This document shows positions 33,063-41,260 of a stretch of DNA of 64,000 nucleotides, piece after piece. The position numbers were made by a program, and so were the translations under genes. Each line of letters begins with the position of its first letter. Within the stretch, counting starts at the first letter, position 1. The notes beneath the pieces are model-generated. The model was not told the DNA's origin. It ran no database searches and saw nothing but the letters and a program-made list of their open reading frames with translations. Source of the stretch: Pseudomonadota bacterium (GTDB taxonomy: Bacteria; Desulfobacterota; Desulfovibrionia; Desulfovibrionales; Desulfovibrionaceae). The stretch lies in the NCBI GenBank assembly GCA_023403845.1, contig JAEYDL010000026.1:62001-126000 (forward strand). The letters are read 5' to 3'.

Positions 33063-33745
33063 TGTTTACGGGACTCATCAACGGACAGGGGGTCATTCTG
33101 GCCCTCCATCCCAGCGGCAACGAAACCCGATTGTTCATCGAAGCCCGCTATGAACTGGATAATATCGAACTGGGAGAATCCATTGCCGTCAACGGTACCT
33201 GCCTGACGGTGGAGTCCTTTGAATATCGTAAATTTTCAGCCTATGCCTCGGCCGAAACCATGAGCAGAACCGCGCTGGGACAGCTCAGGGCGGGCAGCCG
33301 TGTAAACTTGGAACGGGCTCTTGCTGTGGGCGATCGTTTTGGCGGGCATATTGTGAGCGGCCATGTGGATTGCGTGGCGCACGTCGTTTCGATTCGACAG
33401 GTAGGAGAATCTCGTTGCGTCAGGCTGAGCTTTCCGCAGGAACTCGAGTCAGAGATTCTTCCCAAGGGTTCCGTGGCCCTTGACGGTATCAGCCTGACGG
33501 TGAATGCTTGCGGTCATAATTTTCTGGAAGTAAACGTTATCCCGGAAACATGGCGCGTGACGACGGTTACGGACTGGAAACCGGGAACGCCCGTAAATCT
33601 GGAAACTGACGTCATAGGTAAATATGTCCGGCATATGATGCGTCCCTACGCGCCAAATGCAGATTCCCCCTCCGCTATACAGGACAGGACTCCGGCCAGC
33701 TCCGGGATATCCCTGGAATATCTCCGTGAGAACGGTTTTTTTTAA
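33062..33745 (+). CDS. ribE: Riboflavin synthase, alpha subunit
   Basis: Dismutates two lumazine molecules into riboflavin and the pyrimidine substrate. The 227-residue protein has two homologous barrel domains. The first begins 'MFTGLINGQGVI' and holds 'GESIAVNGTCLTVESF', with 'GGHIVSGHVDCVAHV' at the junction. The second has 'KGSVALDGISLTVNACGHNFLEVNVIPETWRVTTV' (DGISLTVN, NVIPETW). The double repeat is diagnostic. It starts inside the ribD stop (TGATG) and is followed by ribBA. Confidence 0.95.
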   Translation: MFTGLINGQGVILALHPSGNETRLFIEARYELDNIELGESIAVNGTCLTVESFEYRKFSAYASAETMSRTALGQLRAGSRVNLERALAVGDRFGGHIVSGHVDCVAHVVSIRQVGESRCVRLSFPQELESEILPKGSVALDGISLTVNACGHNFLEVNVIPETWRVTTVTDWKPGTPVNLETDVIGKYVRHMMRPYAPNADSPSAIQDRTPASSGISLEYLRENGFF

Positions 33746-33772
33746 GATTTAAATGAACACCTGAGGTACGTA

Positions 33773-34996
33773 ATGGCTATATGCAGTGTGGAAGAAGCCG
33801 TAGAAGAAATCCGTAAGGGCCACATGGTCATTCTTGTGGACGACGAGGACCGTGAAAATGAAGGCGACATCACCATCGCCGCTGAATTCGTGACCCCTGA
33901 AGCCATCAATTTCATGGCGAAATACGCCCGAGGCCTTATCTGTCTCGCCTTGGGTCCGAGCATGGTCGATAAGCTGGATCTGCCGCTCATGACCCAGCGC
34001 AACGGTTCAAAATTCGGTACAAACTTCACTGTATCCATCGAGGCGAGGCGCGGCGTGACCACCGGTATTTCCGCGGCCGATCGTGCACACACTATCCAGA
34101 CCGCTGTCGCGGATGATGTCCGCCCGGAGGATATCGTAACCCCCGGTCACGTTTTTCCGCTGAGAGCCAAGGCCGGTGGTGTTCTGACCCGCGCCGGCCA
34201 GACGGAAGGAAGCGTCGATCTCGCTACGCTCGCCGGTCTGAAGCCCGCAGCTGTCATTTGTGAAATAATGAAGGACGACGGAACGATGGCCCGTCTTCCT
34301 GATCTTGAAATTTTTGCCGAACAGCATGGACTGAAAATTGCTGCGGTAAGGGATCTGATCCGTTATCATATGAAGCGTGGCCAGCTCGCCGTTCGCCGGG
34401 TTGCGGAAACGAAACTTCCCTCCCGTTTCGGAACCTTCAAAATGATCGCCTACGAAAACGAGGTGACTCCGGATACGCATGTCGCGATCATCAAGGGGGA
34501 TGTAACGGAAAACGGCGGCAGCGATCCTGTACTCGTTCGCGTACACAGCGAATGCCTCACCGGCGATGCCTTCGGCTCTCTGCGTTGCGACTGTGGCGCA
34601 CAGCTTGAGGCCGCCATGCGGCAGATTGAACGTGAAGGGCGCGGAGCAGTCATCTACATGCGGCAGGAAGGCAGAGGCATCGGTCTGGCCAACAAGCTGA
34701 AAGCCTACGCCCTTCAGGATCAGGGTTATGATACAGTGGAAGCAAACCACAAGCTCGGCTTCCGGGACGACCTGCGCGACTACGGCGTGGGTGCCCAGAT
34801 CCTTGTGGATCTCGGGATCCGCAAGATGCGCATCATGACCAACAACCCGCGCAAAATCGTAGGCCTTGAAGGGTACGGAATTGAAATAGTCGAGCGCGTT
34901 CCCCTGGAAATCGGGCTGTGCAAGTCTAATGAAGAGTACATGCGCACCAAGCAGGAAAAGATGGGGCATCTGCTCCATATCGAAGATAAGCGCTGA
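33773..34996 (+). CDS. ribBA: Bifunctional DHBP synthase / GTP cyclohydrolase II
   Basis: Supplies both precursors of riboflavin. The 407-residue fusion has an N-terminal RibB domain ('VILVDDEDRENEGDITIAAEFVT', 'RAGQTEGSVDLATLAGL'; residues about 1-200). The C-terminal RibA domain has its zinc cysteines in 'HSECLTGDAFGSLRCDCGAQLEAA' (C-x10-C-x-C). RibA active-site parts are 'YMRQEGRGIGLANKLKAYALQDQGYDTVEAN' and 'RIMTNNPRKIVGLEGYGI'. Both halves look complete. GAGGTACGTA precedes the ATG. Confidence 0.96.
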   Translation: MAICSVEEAVEEIRKGHMVILVDDEDRENEGDITIAAEFVTPEAINFMAKYARGLICLALGPSMVDKLDLPLMTQRNGSKFGTNFTVSIEARRGVTTGISAADRAHTIQTAVADDVRPEDIVTPGHVFPLRAKAGGVLTRAGQTEGSVDLATLAGLKPAAVICEIMKDDGTMARLPDLEIFAEQHGLKIAAVRDLIRYHMKRGQLAVRRVAETKLPSRFGTFKMIAYENEVTPDTHVAIIKGDVTENGGSDPVLVRVHSECLTGDAFGSLRCDCGAQLEAAMRQIEREGRGAVIYMRQEGRGIGLANKLKAYALQDQGYDTVEANHKLGFRDDLRDYGVGAQILVDLGIRKMRIMTNNPRKIVGLEGYGIEIVERVPLEIGLCKSNEEYMRTKQEKMGHLLHIEDKR

Positions 34997-35076
34997 CTGC
35001 GGCGCTGCATGGTATTGAGACGGCCCGGCTGAATGGTCGGGGATCACGAACGACAGTAACTTTGAAGGATTGCTTC

Positions 35077-35547
35077 ATGAACCAGATCAGGACCATCGAA
35101 GGCCAGCTCAATGCTTCCGGCCTGAAATTCGCCATTGTGGCCACTCGCTTCAATGATTTCATCGTGGACCGTCTCGTCGCGGGCGCCGTGGATTACCTGT
35201 CCCGCCACGGCGGTTCCACAGAAGACATGACGATCGTACGTATTCCCGGTGCATTCGAAATGCCCGTTGTGTGCAAGAAAATGGCGGCGTCCGGCAAATA
35301 CGACGGCATCATCGCGCTGGGTGCGGTCATCCGCGGCGGAACGCCTCACTTCGAATTCGTAGCCGCTGAAGCCACCAAGGGACTGGCCATGGTGTCTCTT
35401 GAAAGCGGACTCCCCGTAGGCTTTGGTCTTTTGACCACAGATAATATAGAACAGGCCATCGAACGCGCCGGGACGAAGGCCGGCAACAAGGGCGTGGAGG
35501 CGGCCGCAGCGGTTCTTGAAACCATTCGTGTTCTCAATCAGCTCTAA
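35077..35547 (+). CDS. ribH: 6,7-dimethyl-8-ribityllumazine synthase
   Basis: Condenses the two branch products to lumazine; forms icosahedral or pentameric shells in many bacteria. The 156-residue protein has 'FAIVATRFNDFIVDRLVAGAVDYL', 'IVRIPGAFEMPVVCKKMA' (PGAFE), 'GIIALGAVIRGGTPHFEFVAAE' (GAVIRG.T.HFE) and 'PVGFGLLTTDNIEQAIERAGTKAGNKG'. The start at 35077 follows GAAGGA; the frame extended to 35062 adds only MKDCF. It is the last rib gene before a strong terminator. Confidence 0.96.
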   Translation: MNQIRTIEGQLNASGLKFAIVATRFNDFIVDRLVAGAVDYLSRHGGSTEDMTIVRIPGAFEMPVVCKKMAASGKYDGIIALGAVIRGGTPHFEFVAAEATKGLAMVSLESGLPVGFGLLTTDNIEQAIERAGTKAGNKGVEAAAAVLETIRVLNQL

Positions 35548-35564
35548 TTGACTGTATCTGCCGA

Positions 35565-35607
35565 GTGCGGGAGTCCCCAGAGGGACTCCCGCACCCAAAT
35601 TTTCTCC
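35565..35607 (+). terminator. Intrinsic terminator after ribH
   Basis: Perfect 13-bp stem GTGCGGGAGTCCC / GGGACTCCCGCAC with loop CAGA, followed by CCAAATTTTCTC. nusB, which follows within 100 bp, must then have its own promoter or rely on readthrough. Confidence 0.8.
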
Positions 35608-35696
35608 CGGCCTTCGTGCGGGAAAAGTTGGATTTCGGCTTGTGGAAGTCGGAAACCAAAACTCAAGGACGTCTTCGTTCCAGCAGAGGCTATTTC

Positions 35697-36197
35697 ATGT
35701 CCAAAAGCAGACCACATGCCCGTCGTGCAGCCCGTTCCAAGGCGTTTCAGGTTCTCTACAGCCTTCAGTTTTCACCGACGACCACCTTCGGGGAGGTGCG
35801 TTCCGCCTTTACGGACATGCCCGATCCGTCTGATGCCGACATGGACAACGTTTCCGAGGAAGTCACCGAAGAAGGTCCCGTCATGCCGTACGGCTTTGCA
35901 TGGGATCTCGTGGAAGGCGTATGGAGCCATGCGGCTGTTCTTGACCGGACTATCGAACGTTTTTCCCAGAACTGGCGGGTAGACCGTCTGGGCAAAATCG
36001 AACTGACCCTGCTCCGTATGGCTCTCTATGAAATGCTGTTCCGTCCGGATGTGCCTCCAAAGGTGACCATCAACGAAGCGCTGGAACTTTCTGCCCGTTT
36101 CGGCGACGCCAAGGCGAAAAGCTTCATCAACGGCGTGCTGGACGCAGCAGCCAAGGCACTGGAAGCGGGAACCATTTCCGTCGAGGCCAGGGTCTGA
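35697..36197 (+). CDS. nusB: Transcription antitermination factor NusB
   Basis: Forms the NusB-NusE complex on boxA of rRNA operons. The start at 35697 (MSKSRPHARRAARSKAFQVLYSLQFS) follows AGAGG and gives 166 residues; upstream in-frame codons cross the ribH terminator and are not used. Family marks are 'ARSKAFQVLYSLQ', 'WRVDRLGKIELTLLRMALYEML' and 'PPKVTINEALELSARFGDAKAKSFINGVLDAA'. A 30-residue acidic insertion near residues 40-60 ('PDPSDADMDNVSEEVTEE') makes it longer than the E. coli 139-residue protein. The position after ribH is a widespread arrangement. Confidence 0.95.
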   Translation: MSKSRPHARRAARSKAFQVLYSLQFSPTTTFGEVRSAFTDMPDPSDADMDNVSEEVTEEGPVMPYGFAWDLVEGVWSHAAVLDRTIERFSQNWRVDRLGKIELTLLRMALYEMLFRPDVPPKVTINEALELSARFGDAKAKSFINGVLDAAAKALEAGTISVEARV

Positions 36198-36252
36198 AAA
36201 CGTCTCTCCAAGCAATCATCTCGTCATCAGGGAAAGGACAGAAGGATCCGTC

Positions 36253-38763
36253 ATGACCAAGCCCATGCGTTACGAACCCGACGTTATTGAAAAAAAATGG
36301 CAGCATCAGTGGGAAGCCCAAAAGACCTACGCCTCCCGCATCGACAAGAGCAAGCCCAAATATTATGTTCTCGAAATGTTTCCCTACCCTTCGGGGAACC
36401 TGCATATGGGGCATGTCCGCAATTATTCCATAGGCGACGTTGTTGCCCGCTTCAAACGCATGCAGGGTTATAACGTGCTTCATCCCATGGGTTGGGACGC
36501 CTTCGGTCTTCCTGCCGAAAACGCAGCCATCAAGCATAATATCCACCCCAGCGTGTGGACGCATTCCAATATTGACAATATGCGCACTCAGCTGAAACGT
36601 CTGGGCTATTCTTACGACTGGGGTCGAGAAATCGCCACCTGTGATACGCCCTACTATCGCTGGGAACAGCTTTTCTTTCTCCGCTGGCTGGAAAAGGGAC
36701 TCGTATACCGCAAGAAAGCGGCTCAGAACTGGTGCCCTCACTGCAATACGGTGCTTGCCAACGAACAGGTGGTCGACGGGCTGTGCTGGCGGTGCGATAC
36801 GCCCGTGGAACAGAAGGAACTGACCCAATGGTTCCTGAAGATCACGGCATACGCCGATGAGCTTCTGGCCGATCTCTCCAAGCTGGAGGCTGGATGGCCC
36901 GACAGAGTCATCAGCATGCAGCGCAACTGGATCGGCAAATCTGTGGGGGCGGAAATTCGTTTCCCCTTGGAAGACCGTGAAGACAGTATCACCGTCTTCA
37001 CCACGCGCCCGGATACCGTCTTCGGCGTGACATTCATGACCCTTGCCCCCGAACATCCTCTAGTAGAATCCCTCATTTCGGGCAAACCCGTTGAAGCCGA
37101 GGCCAGAGCGTTCATCGAACGCATCCGAAACATGGATCGTATCGACCGGCAATCCGACTCCCTCGAAAAAGAGGGCGTATTCACCGGCTCCTATTGCATC
37201 AATCCGTTCACTGGCGCCCGGGTACCCATCTGGCTCGGCAACTTTGTGCTTGCCGAATACGGTACCGGTGCGGTCATGGCTGTCCCTGCGCACGACCAGC
37301 GCGATTTCGAATTTTCCGGCAAGTACGGTATCCCGCGTCTGGTGGTCATTCAGCCCGACGACCAGCCCGCTCTTGATCCCGCGACCATGACTGAAGCGTG
37401 GACTGCTCCGGGCAGACTGGTCAATTCCGGCGAATTTACTGGATTGTCTAATGAAGAGGCCAAGCAGCGTATCGCCGATACACTTGAAGCCACGGGAAAG
37501 GGGCGGCGCACGACCAATTGGCGTCTGCGTGACTGGAATATTTCCCGTCAGCGGTACTGGGGCGCTCCCATTCCTGTCGTGTATTGCGAGCATTGCGGTA
37601 TGGTGCCCGTTCCCGAAGCTCAACTGCCTGTGGAACTGCCGCTGGACGTAAAAACTCATGAGGATGGAAAGTCTCCTCTGCCGCATACCCCGGAATTCGT
37701 GAATTGCACCTGCCCCAAGTGCGGTGGTCCCGCCAGACGCGAAACGGACACCATGGATACATTTGTGGAATCTTCCTGGTATTTCGCTCGCTATACGGAC
37801 GCGCATAACGACAAGGCCCCCTTCGATATGGAGGCATTGCGCTACTGGATGTCCGTGGATCAGTATATCGGCGGGGTGGAACATGCCATTCTGCACCTTC
37901 TTTATGCCCGTTTCTTCACCAAGGTACTGCGGGATCTTGGCTATCTCCCTGAGGGAATCAGCGAGCCGTTCACGAACCTGCTTACTCAGGGAATGGTGCT
38001 CAAGGACGGCAGCAAGATGTCCAAATCCAAGGGCAATATCGTTGATCCTACAGAAATGATTGCCAAATATGGGGCGGACACAGTACGTCTGTTCTGCCTT
38101 TTTGCGGCTCCGCCGGAAAGAGACTTCGACTGGAGTGATACGGGCATCGAAGGGGCGTACCGCTTCCTGAATCGCATCTGGCGTCTGTTTGCGGAAGAAC
38201 AGGAACACCTCTCCGCCGTAAGGGCCTGCTCCTCCTTGGATGTACAAGCGGATACGCCTCTCGCCCGCGAAGTGCGTCTCAAGGAGCATGCCACAGTCAA
38301 AAAGGCAGGCGAAGATATCGGAAACCGCTACCAGTTCAACACGGCTATCGCTGCTGTCATGGAGCTGGTCAATACGTTGTACCTGAGCAAGGACGAACTC
38401 TCCCGGACGGAGAACGGACGCGCGGTGCTCTCCTCCGCCGTGGCAACCGTGCTGACGCTGCTCTCGCCCATGACGCCACATCTGTGCGAGGAACTGTGGC
38501 AGACGCTCGGACATACTTCCCCCATCGGAGAAGAGCCTTGGCCTGTCTGGTCTCCTGAGGCTTTGAAACGCGACATGCTTACCATTGTTATTCAGATCAA
38601 CGGCAAGCTGCGTGGTAAAATCGAAATTCCGGCTTCTGCGGACAAGGAAACCGTGGAGAAGATGGCCCTTGCGGAACAGAATATTGCCCGTCACCTGGAG
38701 GGGCTGAGCGTACGCAAGGTCGTGGTCATTCCCGGCAAGCTGGTCAACGTGGTGGCGAACTGA
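36253..38763 (+). CDS. leuS: Leucyl-tRNA synthetase
   Basis: Charges tRNA-Leu. The 836-residue class I enzyme has the HIGH motif as HMGH (51-54, 'PYPSGNLHMGHVRNYSIGDV') and KMSKS at 588-592. The editing domain has 'TVFTTRPDTVFGVTFMTLAPEHPL' (TTRPDT) and 'GTGAVMAVPAHDQRDFEF'. Zinc-ribbon-like cysteines occur in 'NWCPHCNTVLANEQVVDGLCWRC' and 'YCEHCGMVPVP'. 'ETDTMDTFVESSWYFARY' confirms LeuS of the bacterial type. GGACAGAAGGATCC precedes the ATG. Its stop overlaps the lptE start. Confidence 0.97.
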   Translation: MTKPMRYEPDVIEKKWQHQWEAQKTYASRIDKSKPKYYVLEMFPYPSGNLHMGHVRNYSIGDVVARFKRMQGYNVLHPMGWDAFGLPAENAAIKHNIHPSVWTHSNIDNMRTQLKRLGYSYDWGREIATCDTPYYRWEQLFFLRWLEKGLVYRKKAAQNWCPHCNTVLANEQVVDGLCWRCDTPVEQKELTQWFLKITAYADELLADLSKLEAGWPDRVISMQRNWIGKSVGAEIRFPLEDREDSITVFTTRPDTVFGVTFMTLAPEHPLVESLISGKPVEAEARAFIERIRNMDRIDRQSDSLEKEGVFTGSYCINPFTGARVPIWLGNFVLAEYGTGAVMAVPAHDQRDFEFSGKYGIPRLVVIQPDDQPALDPATMTEAWTAPGRLVNSGEFTGLSNEEAKQRIADTLEATGKGRRTTNWRLRDWNISRQRYWGAPIPVVYCEHCGMVPVPEAQLPVELPLDVKTHEDGKSPLPHTPEFVNCTCPKCGGPARRETDTMDTFVESSWYFARYTDAHNDKAPFDMEALRYWMSVDQYIGGVEHAILHLLYARFFTKVLRDLGYLPEGISEPFTNLLTQGMVLKDGSKMSKSKGNIVDPTEMIAKYGADTVRLFCLFAAPPERDFDWSDTGIEGAYRFLNRIWRLFAEEQEHLSAVRACSSLDVQADTPLAREVRLKEHATVKKAGEDIGNRYQFNTAIAAVMELVNTLYLSKDELSRTENGRAVLSSAVATVLTLLSPMTPHLCEELWQTLGHTSPIGEEPWPVWSPEALKRDMLTIVIQINGKLRGKIEIPASADKETVEKMALAEQNIARHLEGLSVRKVVVIPGKLVNVVAN

Positions 38764-39317
38764 TGTCTGGTTCTCTGCTTCATCTGAGGACAATATGGAG
38801 CGGCATACTGCCTCATGCGGCGACGTTTCTGCTGCTCTGCCTGCTCAGCTCTGCTCTTGGCGGTTGCGGATACGTATGGCGGGGCCAGGAAGGCTCCCTG
38901 TCTGAAAACAGCGTGCTGGGGGCAGGAAACAAGACGCTGAAACTCAAGGAAGTGGATCAGACGACGCTTTACCCATGGCTGACGTATGAAATACGTTCCC
39001 TGATCAGGGATGATGTCAACGCCCGCAATCTGGCTGTATGGGTAGATGACGGAAAATCTGACTTCACACTGACCGTCAGGGTCCCGAGCTTCCAGGTGCG
39101 CAGTTACGGCGAATACGGCAGCCAAAGTCAATTGTTCACGGCAACCATTATTATGGAATTCATCGTATACGATGGCAGCACCAATACAGAGTCTTGGAGT
39201 TCCGGTCCTGTCTATTACAGCGACAATTTTGAAAACTCCAACGAAGAAGCCGCAATCCGGGAAGTAGTGTCCATGGCTGTCAGACGTTGCATGGATCGCC
39301 TGCAGCAACGGTTCTGA
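38763..39317 (+). CDS. lptE: LPS-assembly lipoprotein LptE
   Basis: Outer-membrane plug that works with LptD to place LPS at the cell surface. The 184-residue protein has a long N-terminus, then a lipoprotein signal ending at the lipobox 'LGGC' (cysteine near residue 35). After it come 'GYVWRGQEG', a shortened version of the LptE start, and 'LTVRVPSFQVRSYGEYGSQSQLFTATIIMEFIVYDG' (in pieces: VRSYGEYG, FTATIIMEF), similar to the beta-rich core. The leuS-lptE-holA order is the standard context and supports the call, because sequence similarity in this family is low. The start overlaps the leuS stop by one base. Confidence 0.82.
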   Translation: MSGSLLHLRTIWSGILPHAATFLLLCLLSSALGGCGYVWRGQEGSLSENSVLGAGNKTLKLKEVDQTTLYPWLTYEIRSLIRDDVNARNLAVWVDDGKSDFTLTVRVPSFQVRSYGEYGSQSQLFTATIIMEFIVYDGSTNTESWSSGPVYYSDNFENSNEEAAIREVVSMAVRRCMDRLQQRF

Positions 39318-39373
39318 GATTAAAGGACTCCATTTCCGGAGTTAGGATGTCCCTTCGGGAATGATTCTTCAAG

Positions 39374-39419
39374 ACGGATGCGTCATTTCGGCAAAGTGTT
39401 GCCGAAATGACGCATCCGT
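39374..39419 (+). repeat. Perfect 21-bp inverted repeat upstream of holA
   Basis: ACGGATGCGTCATTTCG-GCAA pairs without mismatch to TTGC-CGAAATGACGCATCCGT across a 4-nt loop (AGTG). No T-run follows on either strand (plus: ATATAAAAAGG; minus: CTTGAAG). Because it is a perfect palindrome, both strands translate to nearly the same peptide there (CVISA..CRNDAS), which creates false ORFs. It lies 20 bp before the holA start and 57 bp after lptE. Confidence 0.9.
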
Positions 39420-39438
39420 ATATAAAAAGGGCTTTTTC

Positions 39439-40422
39439 ATGACGCCGCGTCCCGGTTTTTTCTTTTGTATCTGTCCCGATGGGAAACTTCTTCGTCAACA
39501 AATTGCCGAGCTCCTCGCCGGCAGCTCAGAAACCGCATGGGAAAAACATGTATTCTGGGGGGATGAAGAGTTTCCTCCGAAATTTTGGGAACTGCTCACA
39601 CTCCAGGGCCTGTTTTCCTCCCATGGAGTTCTTGTAGTTCGTAACGCCGAAAGTCTTTCTATCGATATCTGGAAACGGCTCTCTGGGGTTCTGTCCCGTC
39701 CCAACCCGCAGACATGGCCCATTTTTTGTCTGGAGGGAGCATGGGAAAAGGGACAGCCCAAAATTCCGGCCGCCATTGCCAAACAACCCTGTTTTCAGTT
39801 TGCGGAAAAAAAAGGGTGGGTATGGCGCTCGCCCGGACTGGATTTGCGGTCGCTGCGCCGGTACGTTCAGACGCAGACCCGGGTTCAGGGCCTGACGTTA
39901 GCTCCCGGCACTCTGGAAAAACTCTGTGAGCAGCTGCCCCTCGACGCTTCCGCAGTGGATGCGGAACTTTCAAAGCTGGCTATGCTTGCCTCGGGGACCC
40001 CTCTTGCCCCCGAGAATGTGGAACTGGGACAGACAAATACATTCAATATTTTCAATTTTTTGCGCCAGGTTCAGTCCGGACAGACTGCCGACGCATGGAA
40101 AGGCATCCTGGAAGAGCAACGCAAGGGTGAAGACCCCTTATTCTATCTGCTGGCCATGCTCCAGCGAGAAGCTCGCCAGCTCTGGCAGCTGCTCGCTGGC
40201 GAACAGGTCCGCATGTCCCCCGGTGACCTTGCCATAAAAAAACAGACTGTGGCAGCACTGGGAGTATCCGGGCTAGCCAGACTCTGGGATGCCGTGCATA
40301 CAGCTGAACTGTCCGTAAAGTCGGGACGGCGCTCCCCAACACAGGCACTGGATGCCTTGATGGGAGAGCTGTCTCTGCTTTTCACCACGTCGGCACGACG
40401 CCGCAGGCCAAGGACGGATTAA
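39439..40422 (+). CDS. holA: DNA polymerase III delta subunit
   Basis: Clamp-loader subunit that opens the beta clamp. The start at 39439 (MTPRPGFFFCICPDGKLL) follows AAAAAGGG; the longer frame would translate the palindrome and is not used. The product is 327 residues. Marks include 'PDGKLLRQQIAELL', 'VFWGDEEFPPKFWELLTLQGLFSSHGVLVVRNAESL' (LLTLQGLFSSHGVLVVRNAE), the C-terminal helical collar 'NTFNIFNFLRQVQSGQTADAW' and 'EDPLFYLLAMLQREARQLWQLL' (ending with ARQLW-type motif). The placement after lptE supports it, as delta subunits diverge strongly. Confidence 0.85.
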   Translation: MTPRPGFFFCICPDGKLLRQQIAELLAGSSETAWEKHVFWGDEEFPPKFWELLTLQGLFSSHGVLVVRNAESLSIDIWKRLSGVLSRPNPQTWPIFCLEGAWEKGQPKIPAAIAKQPCFQFAEKKGWVWRSPGLDLRSLRRYVQTQTRVQGLTLAPGTLEKLCEQLPLDASAVDAELSKLAMLASGTPLAPENVELGQTNTFNIFNFLRQVQSGQTADAWKGILEEQRKGEDPLFYLLAMLQREARQLWQLLAGEQVRMSPGDLAIKKQTVAALGVSGLARLWDAVHTAELSVKSGRRSPTQALDALMGELSLLFTTSARRRRPRTD

Positions 40423-40436
40423 ACACCTTCGCTGTA

Positions 40437-40455
40437 TGCCCCCTGAAAGGGGGCA
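40437..40455 (+). repeat. Small hairpin between holA and radC
   Basis: TGCCCCC-TGAAA-GGGGGCA, a 7-bp stem. It resembles the second hairpin (GCCCC-TTGAA-GGGGC) of the dispersed element, but without the rest of the unit. There is no T-run. Confidence 0.4.
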
Positions 40456-40537
40456 CCTCTACAGAATGCCGGTTGTTCGGCAGTTCTCATGCTTCATTTT
40501 GTATTTCCCCCTTGCCTCCCTCTCAGGACTGCTTATT

Positions 40538-41218
40538 ATGACGAAGACTACCCCACACTACGTCGGGCATCGATTCAGACTCCGTGAACGACTGCTCCGG
40601 GACGGAACCGAACTGGCCGACTATGAGGTGCTGGAACTGCTGTTGGGATATGCGCTGCTCCGCCGGGACACGAAACCGCTGGCCAAGGAATTGCTGGCTC
40701 GTTTCGGCTCCATACGGGGGGTACTTCAGGCCGGACCTGAACAGATCCTGAACGTGCCGGGAGCGGGAGAAGGCGTCAACGCGCTGTTCTCCATCATGCG
40801 GGAAGTAATGGCTCGCTTTGCCGAATCTTCCACTCGGACGCATGAGGTCCTGTGTACTCCCGAGGCAGTTGCGGCCATGGTGTTGCCGCGCCTGAGCGGT
40901 TGCCAACATGAGGAATTATGGATCGCTACGGTGGACAATCAGAACAGACAGCTGAGCTGGGAACGTCTTGCCAGAGGCGGACCGGATACGGCTCCCTGTC
41001 AGCCTCGCGAAATTCTGGAGCATGTCTTCCGGTACAAGGCTACCGGTTTCGTTCTAGTCCACAATCATCCGGGAGGCAGCCCGCACCCCTCCCCTCAGGA
41101 TGTGCGGGTAACGCAAAGACTGCGTGATCTCGCCGAAAGTGTGGGCGTGCGCTTTCTCGACCACATCATAGTCGGAGACGGCGTTTGCTATAGCATATGC
41201 AAGGGCGGACTTATCTGA
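40538..41218 (+). CDS. radC: RadC-family JAB-domain protein
   Basis: A 226-residue protein of the RadC/YicR family. It has an N-terminal helix-hairpin-helix-like region ('HRFRLRERLLRDGTELADYEVLELLLGYALLRRDTKPLAKELLARFGS', noted here in part: LADYEVLELLL, DTKPLAKELL). A C-terminal JAB/MPN domain carries the metal motif 'FVLVHNHPGGSPHPSPQDVRVT' (HNHPxG...S..D). The start at 40538 follows AGGA; upstream in-frame codons are probably untranslated. The historical link to recombination repair is doubtful; a metal-dependent hydrolase or deubiquitinase-like fold is what the motif shows. It is followed by lon. Confidence 0.88.
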   Translation: MTKTTPHYVGHRFRLRERLLRDGTELADYEVLELLLGYALLRRDTKPLAKELLARFGSIRGVLQAGPEQILNVPGAGEGVNALFSIMREVMARFAESSTRTHEVLCTPEAVAAMVLPRLSGCQHEELWIATVDNQNRQLSWERLARGGPDTAPCQPREILEHVFRYKATGFVLVHNHPGGSPHPSPQDVRVTQRLRDLAESVGVRFLDHIIVGDGVCYSICKGGLI

Positions 41219-41260
41219 AGACTTCCCTCCCTTAGCCCATTTCAAGAAGGAAAGACTACC

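Noticed and set aside
39361..39438. Upstream extension of holA
   Set aside because: It would translate the perfect palindrome, and the same peptide appears on the other strand. The ATG at 39439 has a ribosome site.
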